A stretch of 64,000 bases of DNA, taken from assembly GCF_009720865.1 (NCBI RefSeq), contig NZ_WNLA01000025.1, forward strand, positions 24,433 to 88,432, given 5' to 3'. Below, piece after piece: positions 34,965-44,108 of this stretch. The stretch is from Pseudoduganella ginsengisoli. Its GTDB lineage: Bacteria; Pseudomonadota; Gammaproteobacteria; Burkholderiales; Burkholderiaceae_D. Position numbers and translations under genes: made by a program. The first letter of the stretch is position 1, and every line of letters starts with the position of its first letter. The notes below the pieces were generated by a model that did no database searches, had not been told where the DNA came from, and was given only the letters and a program-made list of their open reading frames with translations.

Positions 34965-35543
34965 ATGGCAATGTTGATTCTCGGCTTACTGATTTTCCTG
35001 GGCGTGCATTCAGTGCGCATTGTTGCCGATCCGTGGCGTACGCAAATGCGGGCGCGGATGGGGGAGCAGGGATGGAAAGGCGTGTATTCGCTAATTTCCC
35101 TGGCGGGGTTCGTGCTGTTGGTGTGGGGATATGGGCTGGCACGGCAATCGCCCGTCGTGCTGTGGGTGCCGCCAGCCGCTACCCGCCATATTGCGGGACT
35201 GCTGACGTTGATTGCATTTGTGTTCCTTGCTGCATCCCACGTGCCGAACAATGGGATTAAAGCCAAAGTGCATCACCCAATGTTGATTGGAGTAAAGGTT
35301 TGGGCGTTTGCGCATTTGTTGGCCAACGGTAACTTGGCCGATGTGATTTTGTTTGGATCGTTCCTGCTGTGGGCCATCATTGACTTCAAATCCGCCCGCC
35401 AGCGGGACCGGGTAGCCGGTACGGTCTATCCGCCCGGCACCGGCAAGGGTACGGCGATGGCTGTGGTTGGTGGCGTGGTGGTGTGGGCCGTGTTTGCGTT
35501 CTGGCTGCATGGCGTGTTAATTGGGGTGCGGCCGTTTGGATGA
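34965..35543 (+). CDS. NnrU family membrane protein
   Basis: A 192-residue protein with five or six hydrophobic segments and the NnrU pattern: LIFLGVHSVRIVADPWR at the N-terminus, KGVYSLISLAGFVLLVWGY, HVPNNGIKAKVHHPMLIGVKVWAFAHLLANG and LLWAIIDFKSARQRDR. NnrU was named from denitrification loci, but many homologues lie outside them, as here with no denitrification genes nearby. GGAG precedes the ATG by eight bases. It may be co-transcribed with the small ORF that follows. Confidence 0.9.
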   Translation: MAMLILGLLIFLGVHSVRIVADPWRTQMRARMGEQGWKGVYSLISLAGFVLLVWGYGLARQSPVVLWVPPAATRHIAGLLTLIAFVFLAASHVPNNGIKAKVHHPMLIGVKVWAFAHLLANGNLADVILFGSFLLWAIIDFKSARQRDRVAGTVYPPGTGKGTAMAVVGGVVVWAVFAFWLHGVLIGVRPFG

Positions 35544-35552
35544 GGTGCATAG

Positions 35553-35702
35553 ATGCAAACGAAAAATTATCAGAAATACATTGAACGTTCGCGGGCAGCG
35601 CGTGCTACGGGTGATTACGTACCTGCGGAAAGAGTGATCAAGAGGCTGGAGCAGATGCTGGCAAAGGCCAAGGTGCGCTCCAAGAAGAATGGGGCTGTGT
35701 AA
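35553..35702 (+). CDS. Small basic hypothetical protein (49 residues)
   Basis: A short reading frame starts 9 bases after nnrU with GAGGTG six bases upstream of ATG 35553. It encodes a Lys/Arg-rich, probably helical 49-residue peptide (MQTKNYQKYIERSRAARAT, then a KRLEQMLAKAK helix). A hairpin follows 12 bases past the stop. No family is recognised. Good ribosome-binding site, spacing and downstream hairpin support it as a real gene. Confidence 0.6.
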   Translation: MQTKNYQKYIERSRAARATGDYVPAERVIKRLEQMLAKAKVRSKKNGAV

Positions 35703-35714
35703 TTAGCTTGTCGG

Positions 35715-35741
35715 GCGGGCTCTCCTGTGTAGCGAGCCCGC
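35715..35741. terminator. Hairpin between the small ORF and the M48 protease gene
   Basis: GCGGGCTC / GAGCCCGC with an 11-base loop lies between convergent genes and probably ends transcription from both sides. There is no strong T-run. Confidence 0.55.
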
Positions 35742-35757
35742 GTTCCGGTCAGTACAG

Positions 35758-36558
35758 TTAGCCGTCTTTATCAATACGCGACTGAATATGCTGCGCCCGG
35801 TCCGGCGAAGACGGATGCGAACTGAACATGCTATGGCCGGGCCCTTCCAGTTTCGCCAGCTTTTGGAACAGCGTCACCAGCCCCGTCCGCGACAGCTTTT
35901 CCTTGCGCAGCATGTCGTACGACTGGTCGTCCGCATCCGTTTCCTGGGCTTGGGAAAATTGCGCTGCGATGAATTTCTGGCCCAGGTTGCCCAGTTCGGA
36001 TTGGCTCAGCGTTGCTGCGGTGCCGCTGACTGCAGTGGCGGCGCCGCGCGCAGCCTGTAATGAAAAGGCTGTCTGCATGGATTTTTTGGTGTGGCCGAGT
36101 AATACGTGGCCAATTTCGTGGCCCACGACTGCGCGGATTTCATCGTCGTTCAAGGCATCCATCAAGCCGGCAAAGACGCGAATACAGCCGTTGTCCATGG
36201 CGAACGCATTGACGTCGGTGACGAGGTAGACCTTCGCATCGAGCCGTTTGCCATTGAATTGGCTTAATTTCAATGGCTTGAGTGCTGCCGCGAGGCGTTT
36301 TGCGTACTTGCTGCCCGGCGCGGCAATTTTGTTGGATTGATCCAGGGCGGCGCAGGATTTGTCGGCCAGGTCAATGACTTCGGCGTCGCTCAGCGTAGCG
36401 GCTTTGATTGCCAGGCCCGCTGAATCGGCCAGCCCGCGTAAATCGGTGGCGCCGGTCAACGGGGCGGTGAGCGCTGACAGCGCCAACACGCTGCCAGCTA
36501 GCAGGGCTGGCACGGGATTAACGGACTTTTCCTGCAAGGGTGAACGCATGGATTTCAT
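35758..36558 (-). CDS. M48 family zinc metalloprotease, secreted
   Basis: A 266-residue protein. N-terminal hydrophobic segment (PALLAGSVLALSALTAPLTGA) looks like a Sec signal. The M48 active site is HEIGHVLLGHTKK, with the third ligand likely in ETDADDQSYDML. The C-terminal FSSHPSSPDRAQHI motif is common in M48C peptidases. The likely role is proteolysis or quality control in the periplasm. Start at 36558 is chosen for GGGAG just upstream. A longer frame exists but lacks a ribosome-binding site. Confidence 0.9.
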   Translation of the reverse strand: MKSMRSPLQEKSVNPVPALLAGSVLALSALTAPLTGATDLRGLADSAGLAIKAATLSDAEVIDLADKSCAALDQSNKIAAPGSKYAKRLAAALKPLKLSQFNGKRLDAKVYLVTDVNAFAMDNGCIRVFAGLMDALNDDEIRAVVGHEIGHVLLGHTKKSMQTAFSLQAARGAATAVSGTAATLSQSELGNLGQKFIAAQFSQAQETDADDQSYDMLRKEKLSRTGLVTLFQKLAKLEGPGHSMFSSHPSSPDRAQHIQSRIDKDG

Positions 36559-36701
36559 GAATGCTCCCAAGGTGTTTTTCATCAGGGATGCGGCGTATTT
36601 CCGCATAGAAATCGTAGCGATCTTCTGTTCAGGCAACTTTGCGAAAACGCATTTGGTTGTCGCTAAGCATGATTTGACACACATTTTTAACGGGAGGTTT
36701 T

Positions 36702-37277
36702 GTGGGTAAAGGCAGGCTGGAAGCCTTCAGCGACGGCGTGATCGCCATCATCATCACCATCATGGTGCTGGAACTTAAAGTGCCGCACGGCGCGGACTGG
36801 GACACGCTGGCGCCGCTGGCGCCCGTGTTCCTCAGCTATGTGCTGAGTTTCATTTACGTGGGGATTTACTGGAACAACCACCACCACACCATGCACGCCA
36901 TCAATAAAGTCAACGGCAGCGTATTGTGGGCGAATTTGCATTTGCTGTTCTGGCTGTCGCTGATTCCGTTTGTCACCGGCTGGATGGGCGAGAACCATTT
37001 CGGCCAAGTGCCCGTGGTGATTTATGGCGGCGTGCTGACGATGTGCGCGTTGGCGTACATGCTGTTGGTGAGCATACTGATTCGGCTGCACGGCAAGGAC
37101 TCAGCGCTGGGACAGGCCGTGGGGAGTGATAAAAAAACGTGGCTGTCGATTGGATTGTATGTGGCAGGGATGGCGCTGGCGTTTGTGCATCCATGGCTGG
37201 GCGCCAGCCTGTATGTCATCGTTGCGCTGATCTGGTTTATCCCAGACCGGCGTATTGAAAAGCATTTGAACCACTGA
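36702..37277 (+). CDS. TMEM175-like potassium channel family protein (DUF1211)
   Basis: A 191-residue polytopic protein starting GRLEAFSDGVIAIIITIMVLE, the RxxxFSDG signature of the TMEM175/DUF1211 family, followed by NNHHHTMHAINKVNG and further membrane segments (six expected). Bacterial members form potassium-permeable channels as tetramers. The start is GTG 36702 with GGGAGG five bases upstream. It is divergent from the M48 protease gene and convergent with the acyl-CoA synthetase gene. Confidence 0.9.
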   Translation: MGKGRLEAFSDGVIAIIITIMVLELKVPHGADWDTLAPLAPVFLSYVLSFIYVGIYWNNHHHTMHAINKVNGSVLWANLHLLFWLSLIPFVTGWMGENHFGQVPVVIYGGVLTMCALAYMLLVSILIRLHGKDSALGQAVGSDKKTWLSIGLYVAGMALAFVHPWLGASLYVIVALIWFIPDRRIEKHLNH

Positions 37278-37287
37278 CAGGCAGTAA

Positions 37288-37317
37288 GCGTGGCGCGCGC
37301 CAACACGCGCGCCACGC
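37288..37317. terminator. Bidirectional hairpin between convergent genes
   Basis: Perfect 12-bp stem GCGTGGCGCGCG / CGCGCGCCACGC with loop CCAACA, between the stop codons of the TMEM175-like and acyl-CoA synthetase genes. There is no T-run, but position and strength suit a terminator. Confidence 0.65.
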
Positions 37318-37324
37318 AAGCAAG

Positions 37325-38842
37325 TCAGTTATCCAGCGTCTTCAATTCACGCCGCATGATCTTGCCGCTGCTGGTCTTCGGCAAGTCCGCCACGAATTGC
37401 ACGCTGCGCGGCACCTTGTACGCAGCCAGGTGTTCGCGGCAATACGCCAAAATGTCGTCCGCCGAGGCCGTCGCGCCCGGTTTCAGCACCACATAGGCTT
37501 TTGCCACTTCCCCTTTGAGGTCATCCTGTTTTGGCCCCACACCCACCATGGCGACTGCCGGATGGCCGGAGACGACGCGCTCCAGCTCGGCCGGATAGAC
37601 GTTGAAGCCGCCCGTGATGATCAAGTCTTTCTTGCGGTCGACAATATAAATGTAGCCCGCCTCATCCATCTTGCCCAGGTCGCCCGTGTGCAGCCAGCCA
37701 TCGGGTTCAATGGTGTCGCGCGTAGCCTTTTCATTGCCGTAATAGCCCTGCATGACCATCGAGCCGCGCGCCATCAATTCGCCCACTTCACCGGGCGGCA
37801 GGGTTTTCGAGGCATCTTCGGGATCGGCAATGCGGAACGTCATGCCGGGTTCGCCCAGGCCGATGGAACCGTGGCGGTTTTCGCCATAGAACGGGTTGGT
37901 GGTGGCCACGCCGCCCAGTTCCGTCATGCCCCACACTTCCAGCATCGGGCAGCCGAACGCTTCTTCCACGGCGCGCGCTTTTGCCACCGGCATGGTCTGG
38001 CCGCCCACGGCGCAGCGCTTCAGCGATGACACATCGTACTTGTGCAAATCCGGGTAAGCCAGCAGGTACATATACATCGTGGGCACGCCGTCGAGAATCG
38101 TGGCTTTGTGCGTCTGCACGGCGTTCAGCACTTCTTCTTCATTGAATTTCTGGATGATCACCAACGTCATGCCATACATGATGGCGCCATTCAACGTTAC
38201 GTTGCCATACACGTGCGAGCAGGGCAGGGCGGTGACGCCCGTGTCGTGTTCGGTGCGCACGTGCATCAGCGCCATGCCGGCGGCCGACGACAGAATGGCG
38301 CGGTGGCTCAGCATCGCGCCTTTCGGGTGGCCTGTGGTGCCGGACGTATACGCAATGGTGGACAGCGCATCCGGATCGGCCGCAACGGGCTTGAAGGGCG
38401 CTGTGTTGTCCAGCAAGGTTTCAAAACGCTGCGTGCCCGGCAATCCGGCGCCGCCAAACAGCACAATATGTTCGATCGGGCATTTTTCACGCACGGACAG
38501 CAGTGCTTCCCCCTTGTCGAACGACGCCAGCACGATGCGCGAACCGGAATCGTTGGCCACATACGCCACTTCTTCCGCCGTCAGCATCACGTTGATGGGA
38601 ATGGCGACCGCACCTACCTGGTGGATTGCGTAATACGACACCACCCATTCCCATCGGTTGACGGAATACAGCGTGACTTTGTCGCCGGGCCCCACGCCCA
38701 GCGCTTGCAAGCCGGCTGCCAGCCGGCTCACCAGTTGGTCCAGTTCCGCGAACGACAGCGAGCGGTCCTTGAAAACCAGCGCCGTCTTTGTACCAAAACG
38801 TTTCGCTGCCGCTGGCAAGATGCTACCGAGGGTCCATTCCAT
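37325..38842 (-). CDS. Acyl-CoA synthetase (AMP-binding enzyme)
   Basis: A 505-residue ANL-superfamily ligase: phosphate-binding loop IAYTSGTTGHPKGAMLSH, VWGMTELGGVATTNP (adenine-binding region), GWLHTGDLGKMDEAGYIYIVDRKKDLIITGG (hinge and A8 motif) and the C-terminal lysine in KTSSGKIMRREL. It activates a carboxylic acid to its CoA ester through an acyl-AMP. The medium/long-chain fatty acid substrate is a guess from overall similarity. AGGAG lies seven bases before ATG 38842. It appears to be a single gene. Confidence 0.93.
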   Translation of the reverse strand: MEWTLGSILPAAAKRFGTKTALVFKDRSLSFAELDQLVSRLAAGLQALGVGPGDKVTLYSVNRWEWVVSYYAIHQVGAVAIPINVMLTAEEVAYVANDSGSRIVLASFDKGEALLSVREKCPIEHIVLFGGAGLPGTQRFETLLDNTAPFKPVAADPDALSTIAYTSGTTGHPKGAMLSHRAILSSAAGMALMHVRTEHDTGVTALPCSHVYGNVTLNGAIMYGMTLVIIQKFNEEEVLNAVQTHKATILDGVPTMYMYLLAYPDLHKYDVSSLKRCAVGGQTMPVAKARAVEEAFGCPMLEVWGMTELGGVATTNPFYGENRHGSIGLGEPGMTFRIADPEDASKTLPPGEVGELMARGSMVMQGYYGNEKATRDTIEPDGWLHTGDLGKMDEAGYIYIVDRKKDLIITGGFNVYPAELERVVSGHPAVAMVGVGPKQDDLKGEVAKAYVVLKPGATASADDILAYCREHLAAYKVPRSVQFVADLPKTSSGKIMRRELKTLDN

Positions 38843-39097
38843 GCGTGTCTCCTGGTTATCAAAAAATCCAGTTTACAGCATAGAAATCGCATTTTTCTGT
38901 GTCAAATCAATAATTTATGGCTTTTATTGTGGTAGTTAGTAGCAGATTATTCCAACAGGAAATGGCTTGTAACGTTAAGTATCAAAGTGCGCCGCAGCAT
39001 GGAATGCAAGTGACTGCCGAAAAGTGTCCTGATATCATCGGCGGCTCTTCACACCGCTCATACAGCCGTGTGCCCTTGTCTTTTACCGAAAGATAAA

Positions 39098-41269
39098 ATG
39101 TCCCGTCCCAATCTGCTCATCCTGGCAGCCGCTGCCGGCTTTGCCCTGACTCCCGTTGCCTTTGCCGCCCAAACCACTGCCGCTGCCGCGTCTGTTCAAA
39201 GCGCGGCGTCGCCAGCCGCGAATTTGGCAAATAATCCGTTCGCGCAACCAAGTCCGCTGCCTTTCCACTATCCGCAGTTTGACTTGATCAAGGATGAGCA
39301 CTTCGCTCCTGCTTACGCCGAAGGCATGGCGCAAAACCTGAAGGAAATCGACGCGATTGCCAATAACAAGAAGCCGGCCACGTTCGACAACACCATTGTT
39401 GCCATGGAGCGCTCCGGCCAGTTGCTGGCCCGCGTATCGACCACGTTCAGCAACCTGCAGGGCGCGAATACCAACGACAAGCTGGACGAGATCGACCGCG
39501 ACATGTCGCCAAAGCTGGCGGCCCATAGTGATGCGATTTATTTGAACGGCAAACTGTATGCGCGCGTGAAGTCGCTGTACGACAAGCGCGACAAGCTGGG
39601 CCTGGACGCGGAAGCTAAGCATTTGCTGGAACGCTACCACATGGACTTCGTGCGCGCCGGCGCGCAACTGTCGGCGGCTGACAAGGAAAAGCTGAAAGCG
39701 TATAACAGTGAATTGGCCACCCTGCAGACGTCGTTCTCGCAAAGCGTGCTGAAGGAAATCAATGCGTCGGCCATGATCGTCGATACCCGCGAAGAGCTGG
39801 CCGGCATGTCCGACGCCGCCATCGATGCGGCGGCTGCCGCGGCGAAGGCGCGCGGTATGGAAGGCAAGTTTGCCGTGGCGCTGATTAACACGACGGGCCA
39901 GCCGCCGCTGGCCGTGCTGACCAACCCGGCCACCCGCAAACGCTTGATGGATTTGTCGCAAGCTCGCGGCAGCCATGGCGGCGCGTTTGATTCGCGCGAT
40001 ATCGTACTGAAGATCGCCAAGCTGCGCGCGGAAAAAGCTGCGCTGCTGGGCTACCCGAACTATGCCGCGTATTCGCTGGCAGACCAGACCGCCAAGTCCA
40101 CGGACGCCGTCAACAAACTGCTGGCGGAACTGGCCAAGCCGGCGGTGGCCAATGCGCGCAAGGAGCAGGCGGATTTGCAGGCGGTTGCCGATGCGGAAAA
40201 AGCAGGGATTCAAGTCGGTGCGGCAGACTGGGCGTTCTACACGGACAAAGTGCGCGCGCAGCGCTACAGCTTCGACGGCGCGCAGTTGAAGCCATACTTT
40301 GAACTCAACAACGTGCTGGAAAAAGGCGTGTTCTTTGCTGCGAACAAGCTGTATGGCCTGTCGTTCAAAGAACGCAAGGATTTGCCTGTCTATCATCCGG
40401 ACGTCAAGGTGTACGACGTGTTCGACAAGGATGGCAAACAGCTGGCGGTCTTCCTGGCCGACATGTATGCGCGTCCGACCAAGCAGGGCGGCGCCTGGAT
40501 GAATGAATACGTGTCGCAATCGAAGCTGCTGGGGACGCAGCCGGTGGTGGCGAACCATCTGAATATTCCGAAACCGCCGGCAGGCGAGCCGACGCTGCTG
40601 ACCGTGGATGAAGTCAAAACCGCGTTCCACGAATTCGGCCACGCATTGCACGGCATGTTCTCCAACGTGAAGTATCCGCGCTTCTCCGGTACCAGCGTGC
40701 CGCGCGACTTCGTGGAATATCCATCACAAGTCAATGAAATGTGGATGACGAATCCGGAAGTGCTGGCGAACTACGCCCGGCATTACAAGACCGGCGAAGC
40801 CATGCCGGCCGCATTGCTGGAAAAAGTCGCCGCAGCGAAGAAATTCAACCAGGGTTTCGCCACCACGGAAAACGTGGCGTCGTCGCTGCTGGACCAGCGC
40901 TGGCACCAGTTGCCCGTGTCGCAAATCCCGACCGACGTGCTGGCGTTTGAAGCGGCTGCCTTGAAGGATGTCGGCGTTGACTATGCGCCGGTGCCGCCGC
41001 GCTACCGCACCACGTACTTCTCGCACACGTTCTCGGGCGGCTACGCTGCCGGCTATTACTCGTACCTGTGGAGTGAAAAGCTCGACGCCGATACGGTGGA
41101 ATGGTTCAAGGAAAACGGCGGCTTGCAGCGCAAGAATGGCGACTGGTTCCGCGACAAGCTGCTGTCGCGCGGCGGCACCGACGATGCGCTGCAACTGTTC
41201 CGCAACTTCCGCGGCCGCGATGCGCAAATCGAACCGCTGCTGATCCGCCGCGGCTTGCTGGCCAAGTAA
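39098..41269 (+). CDS. M3 family peptidyl-dipeptidase (Dcp-like), first of a tandem pair
   Basis: A 723-residue thimet-oligopeptidase-type enzyme: signal peptide (MSRPNLLILAAAAGFALTP, ending AFA), helical N-terminal part, and zinc motif FHEFGHALHGMFS followed by VPRDFVEYPSQVNEMW. The FSGGYAAGYYSYLWS segment carries conserved substrate-binding tyrosines. Dcp removes C-terminal dipeptides. A signal peptide suggests periplasmic action, unlike cytoplasmic E. coli Dcp. ATG 39098 gives the clean signal. An in-frame start 10 codons earlier does not. The 255 bases upstream hold no gene. Confidence 0.93.
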   Translation: MSRPNLLILAAAAGFALTPVAFAAQTTAAAASVQSAASPAANLANNPFAQPSPLPFHYPQFDLIKDEHFAPAYAEGMAQNLKEIDAIANNKKPATFDNTIVAMERSGQLLARVSTTFSNLQGANTNDKLDEIDRDMSPKLAAHSDAIYLNGKLYARVKSLYDKRDKLGLDAEAKHLLERYHMDFVRAGAQLSAADKEKLKAYNSELATLQTSFSQSVLKEINASAMIVDTREELAGMSDAAIDAAAAAAKARGMEGKFAVALINTTGQPPLAVLTNPATRKRLMDLSQARGSHGGAFDSRDIVLKIAKLRAEKAALLGYPNYAAYSLADQTAKSTDAVNKLLAELAKPAVANARKEQADLQAVADAEKAGIQVGAADWAFYTDKVRAQRYSFDGAQLKPYFELNNVLEKGVFFAANKLYGLSFKERKDLPVYHPDVKVYDVFDKDGKQLAVFLADMYARPTKQGGAWMNEYVSQSKLLGTQPVVANHLNIPKPPAGEPTLLTVDEVKTAFHEFGHALHGMFSNVKYPRFSGTSVPRDFVEYPSQVNEMWMTNPEVLANYARHYKTGEAMPAALLEKVAAAKKFNQGFATTENVASSLLDQRWHQLPVSQIPTDVLAFEAAALKDVGVDYAPVPPRYRTTYFSHTFSGGYAAGYYSYLWSEKLDADTVEWFKENGGLQRKNGDWFRDKLLSRGGTDDALQLFRNFRGRDAQIEPLLIRRGLLAK

Positions 41270-41299
41270 TCCATCCTGCCGACATCCTGGGAACCACTC

Positions 41300-43423
41300 A
41301 TGAAAACTATGAAAATCGCTGCTGCCGCTGTTGCATTGGCCTTTGCTACTTTCGCCCACGCCGGCGCCGCAGCGTTTGACGCATCGAACCCGTTCGCCCA
41401 GCCCAGCACGCTGCCATTCCAGTATCCCGCCTTCGACAAGATCGGCAACGATGCCTACGCCCCGGCTTTTGCGGAAGGCATGCGCCAGAACCTGGCGGAA
41501 ATCGACACTATCGCCAACAACAAGAAGCCGCCCACGTTTGAAAATACCATCGTGGCGATGGAACGCTCCGGCCAGTTGCTGAACCGCGTATCGACCGTGT
41601 TCTACAGCCTGAACGGCGCCAATACGAATGAAACCATCCAGGCGCTGGACAAGGAACTGGCGCCGAAGCTGGCGGCCCACAACGACGCCATCCGCCTCAA
41701 TGGCAAGCTGTATGCGCGCGTCAAAGCGCTGTACGACAAGCGCGACAAACTGGGCCTGGACGCGGAATCGAAATACCTGCTGGAGCGCTACCACACGGAC
41801 TTCGTGCGCGCCGGCGCCAAGCTGTCGGCTGCCGACAAGGAAAAGCTGAAAGCGTACAACGCGGAACTGGCTGCACTGCAAACCACGTTCAGCGCCAATG
41901 TGCTGAAGGAAGCCAATGCGTCGGCGCTGATTGTCGACACCCGCGAAGAATTGGCCGGCATGAGCGACAAGGCTATCGATGCGGCGGCCGCGGCTGCCAA
42001 GGCGCGCGGCCTGGAAGGCAAGTTCGCCATCCCCGTCACCAACACGACGGGCCAGGCATCGCTGTCCGTGCTGACCAACCGCGCCGTACGCCAACGCTTG
42101 CTGGACGCGTCGCTGGCGCGCGGCAGCCATGGCGGGGAATTCGATAACCGCGACGTCGTGCTGAAAATGGCCAAGCTGCGCGCTGAAAAGGCTGCGCTGC
42201 TGGGCTATGCGAGCCATGCCGCGTATAACCTGGAAGACCAGACTGCGCACAGCCCGGAAGCCGTGAACAAGCTGCTGGCGGAATTTGCCCGTCCGGCCGT
42301 GGCCAATGCGAAGAAAGAAGCGGCGGAAATCCAGAAAGTCATCGATGCGGACAAGGGCGGCTTCCAGCTCGGCGCTGCCGACTGGTCGTTCTACTCGGAC
42401 AAAGTGCGTGCGCAGCGCTACGCCTTTGACCAGAGCCAGTTGAAGCCGTATTTTGAATTGAACAACGTGCTGGCCAACGGGCTGTTCTTCGCTGCCGGCA
42501 AGGTCTATGGCTTGTCGTTCAAGGAGCGCAAGGATTTGCCGGTGTATCACCCGGACGTGCGCGTGTTCGACGTGTTTGATGAAAACGGCAAGCAGCTGGC
42601 GATCTTCCTGGCGGACTTTTATGCGCGCCCGACCAAGCGTGGCGGCGCATGGATGAATGCATACGTCAGCCAGTCCAAGCTGATGGGCACGCAGCCCGTG
42701 ATTGCCAATCACCTCAACATTCCGAAGCCGGCCGATGGCGAGCCGACGTTGCTGACGTACGATGAATTGCGCACCTTGTTCCATGAATTCGGCCATGCGC
42801 TGCACGGCATGTTCTCGGACGTGACGTACCCGCGCTTTGCCGGCACCCGCGTGCCGCGCGACTTCGTGGAATTCCCGTCGCAAGTCAATGAAATGTGGGC
42901 CGTGTATCCCGCCGTGCTGGCCAATTATGCGAAGCATTACCAGACTGGCGAGGCAATGCCGAAAGAGTTGCTGGACAAGGTGATCGCATCGCAGAAATTC
43001 AACGAAGGCTTCCGCACGACGGAATACCTGGCGGCATCCATCGTCGACCAGCGCTGGCACCAGTTGAATGCGTCGCAAATCCCGGCCGATGTGGTGGCGT
43101 TTGAAACGGCAGCCTTGAAAGACGCGGGCGTTGATTTCGCACCAGTACCGCCGCGCTACCGCACCACGTACTTCTCGCACATCTTCGCAGGCGGCTACTC
43201 GGCCGGTTACTACGGTTACCTGTGGAGCGAGAAGCTTGATGCCGATACCGTGAACTGGTTCCAGGAAAATGGCGGCATGCTGCGCAAGAACGGCGACTGG
43301 TTCCGCAAGATGCTGCTGTCGCGCGGCGGCACGATGGATGCGATGCAGATGTACCGCAACTTCCGCGGCCGCGATGCGCAGATTGAACCGCTGCTGGAGC
43401 GCCGTGGCTTGACGGAGAAATAA
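41300..43423 (+). CDS. M3 family peptidyl-dipeptidase (Dcp-like), second of a tandem pair
   Basis: A 707-residue paralogue of the preceding gene, alignable throughout: signal peptide (MKTMKIAAAAVALAFATFAHA), then FDASNPFAQPSTLPFQYPAFD, zinc motif FHEFGHALHGMFSD, VPRDFVEFPSQVNEMW, and FAGGYSAGYYGYLWS. Catalytic residues are kept in both copies. It starts 30 bases after the first copy stops, so the two probably form one operon from a gene duplication. A hairpin follows the stop. Confidence 0.93.
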   Translation: MKTMKIAAAAVALAFATFAHAGAAAFDASNPFAQPSTLPFQYPAFDKIGNDAYAPAFAEGMRQNLAEIDTIANNKKPPTFENTIVAMERSGQLLNRVSTVFYSLNGANTNETIQALDKELAPKLAAHNDAIRLNGKLYARVKALYDKRDKLGLDAESKYLLERYHTDFVRAGAKLSAADKEKLKAYNAELAALQTTFSANVLKEANASALIVDTREELAGMSDKAIDAAAAAAKARGLEGKFAIPVTNTTGQASLSVLTNRAVRQRLLDASLARGSHGGEFDNRDVVLKMAKLRAEKAALLGYASHAAYNLEDQTAHSPEAVNKLLAEFARPAVANAKKEAAEIQKVIDADKGGFQLGAADWSFYSDKVRAQRYAFDQSQLKPYFELNNVLANGLFFAAGKVYGLSFKERKDLPVYHPDVRVFDVFDENGKQLAIFLADFYARPTKRGGAWMNAYVSQSKLMGTQPVIANHLNIPKPADGEPTLLTYDELRTLFHEFGHALHGMFSDVTYPRFAGTRVPRDFVEFPSQVNEMWAVYPAVLANYAKHYQTGEAMPKELLDKVIASQKFNEGFRTTEYLAASIVDQRWHQLNASQIPADVVAFETAALKDAGVDFAPVPPRYRTTYFSHIFAGGYSAGYYGYLWSEKLDADTVNWFQENGGMLRKNGDWFRKMLLSRGGTMDAMQMYRNFRGRDAQIEPLLERRGLTEK

Positions 43424-43433
43424 TTGCAGTAAA

Positions 43434-43460
43434 GCAGAAAGGTGCCCGGGGCCTTTCTGC
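43434..43460 (+). terminator. Stem-loop after the M3 peptidase pair
   Basis: GCAGAAAGG / CCTTTCTGC, 9-bp perfect arms around a GC-rich loop, 10 bases past the stop. It lacks a T-run, so termination is a guess. Confidence 0.5.
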
Positions 43461-43529
43461 AGTTAGGAAACTATTTGACTTGTCTACTGTAGGCAGGTTT
43501 ATCGTGGCGGCTCCCTTCAAGGAGCTGCC

Positions 43530-44078
43530 ATGACTGACGACGAATTCCTCTGCCAGTTCACCGCCTGCACGCTGGCGCCTGAACATTTCAACCACGTGGG
43601 CCACGTACGCCTGGGCTGGATTTTGCTGCGCAAGTTTTCCCCAGATGACGCCGTACGGCAGGCTTGTGCTGGCATCCATCGCTATGCATCCCACCTGGGC
43701 GCTGCGGATAAGTTTCACTGGACGATCACCGAAGCCCTGCTGCGCCTGTTGCTGGCGGGAGGTGCGGCGAACCGTGGACAGGACTGGCCGGCATTCCTGG
43801 CGGCGAACGCGCCATTGCTGATTGACGCCCGCGCGCGGCTGGCGCTGCATTATTCGCCGGAGCGGCTGGCCGGGGCGGCGGCCCGCACTGCCTTTGTCCA
43901 GCCAGACCGGGCGCCGGCATCGATGACGCTGCCATGGGGCGGTGGCACGCGCTATTTGAAAAACAGGCGCCTGCAGCGCACGAGGCATTCTTACGGTCGC
44001 TGGGCCGGGATGCGGCAGAAATTGAAAATATTCGCTGCTGGGCAAGAAATGGCGGATCCGTGTAGTCTTACTTGCTAA
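43530..44078 (+). CDS. Conserved hypothetical protein, 182 residues
   Basis: The N-terminal ~130 residues (HFNHVGHVRLGWILLRKF, KFHWTITEALLRLLLAGG, LHYSPERL, FVQPDRAP) look like a family of uncharacterised soluble proteins with conserved HxxHxRL and KxHxT patterns. The last ~50 residues, from GGGTRYLKN on, look unlike a conserved domain and may be an unusual extension. AAGGAG precedes ATG 43530. No function is proposed. Confidence 0.7.
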   Translation: MTDDEFLCQFTACTLAPEHFNHVGHVRLGWILLRKFSPDDAVRQACAGIHRYASHLGAADKFHWTITEALLRLLLAGGAANRGQDWPAFLAANAPLLIDARARLALHYSPERLAGAAARTAFVQPDRAPASMTLPWGGGTRYLKNRRLQRTRHSYGRWAGMRQKLKIFAAGQEMADPCSLTC

Positions 44079-44108
44079 ATTAACCATTTCAGCAGGAATT
44101 CCGTACGC

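Noticed and set aside
40724..43180. 818-codon open frame antisense to the tandem M3 peptidases
   Set aside because: It has internal repeats only because the two peptidase genes are paralogous; no signal, motif or ribosome-binding site.
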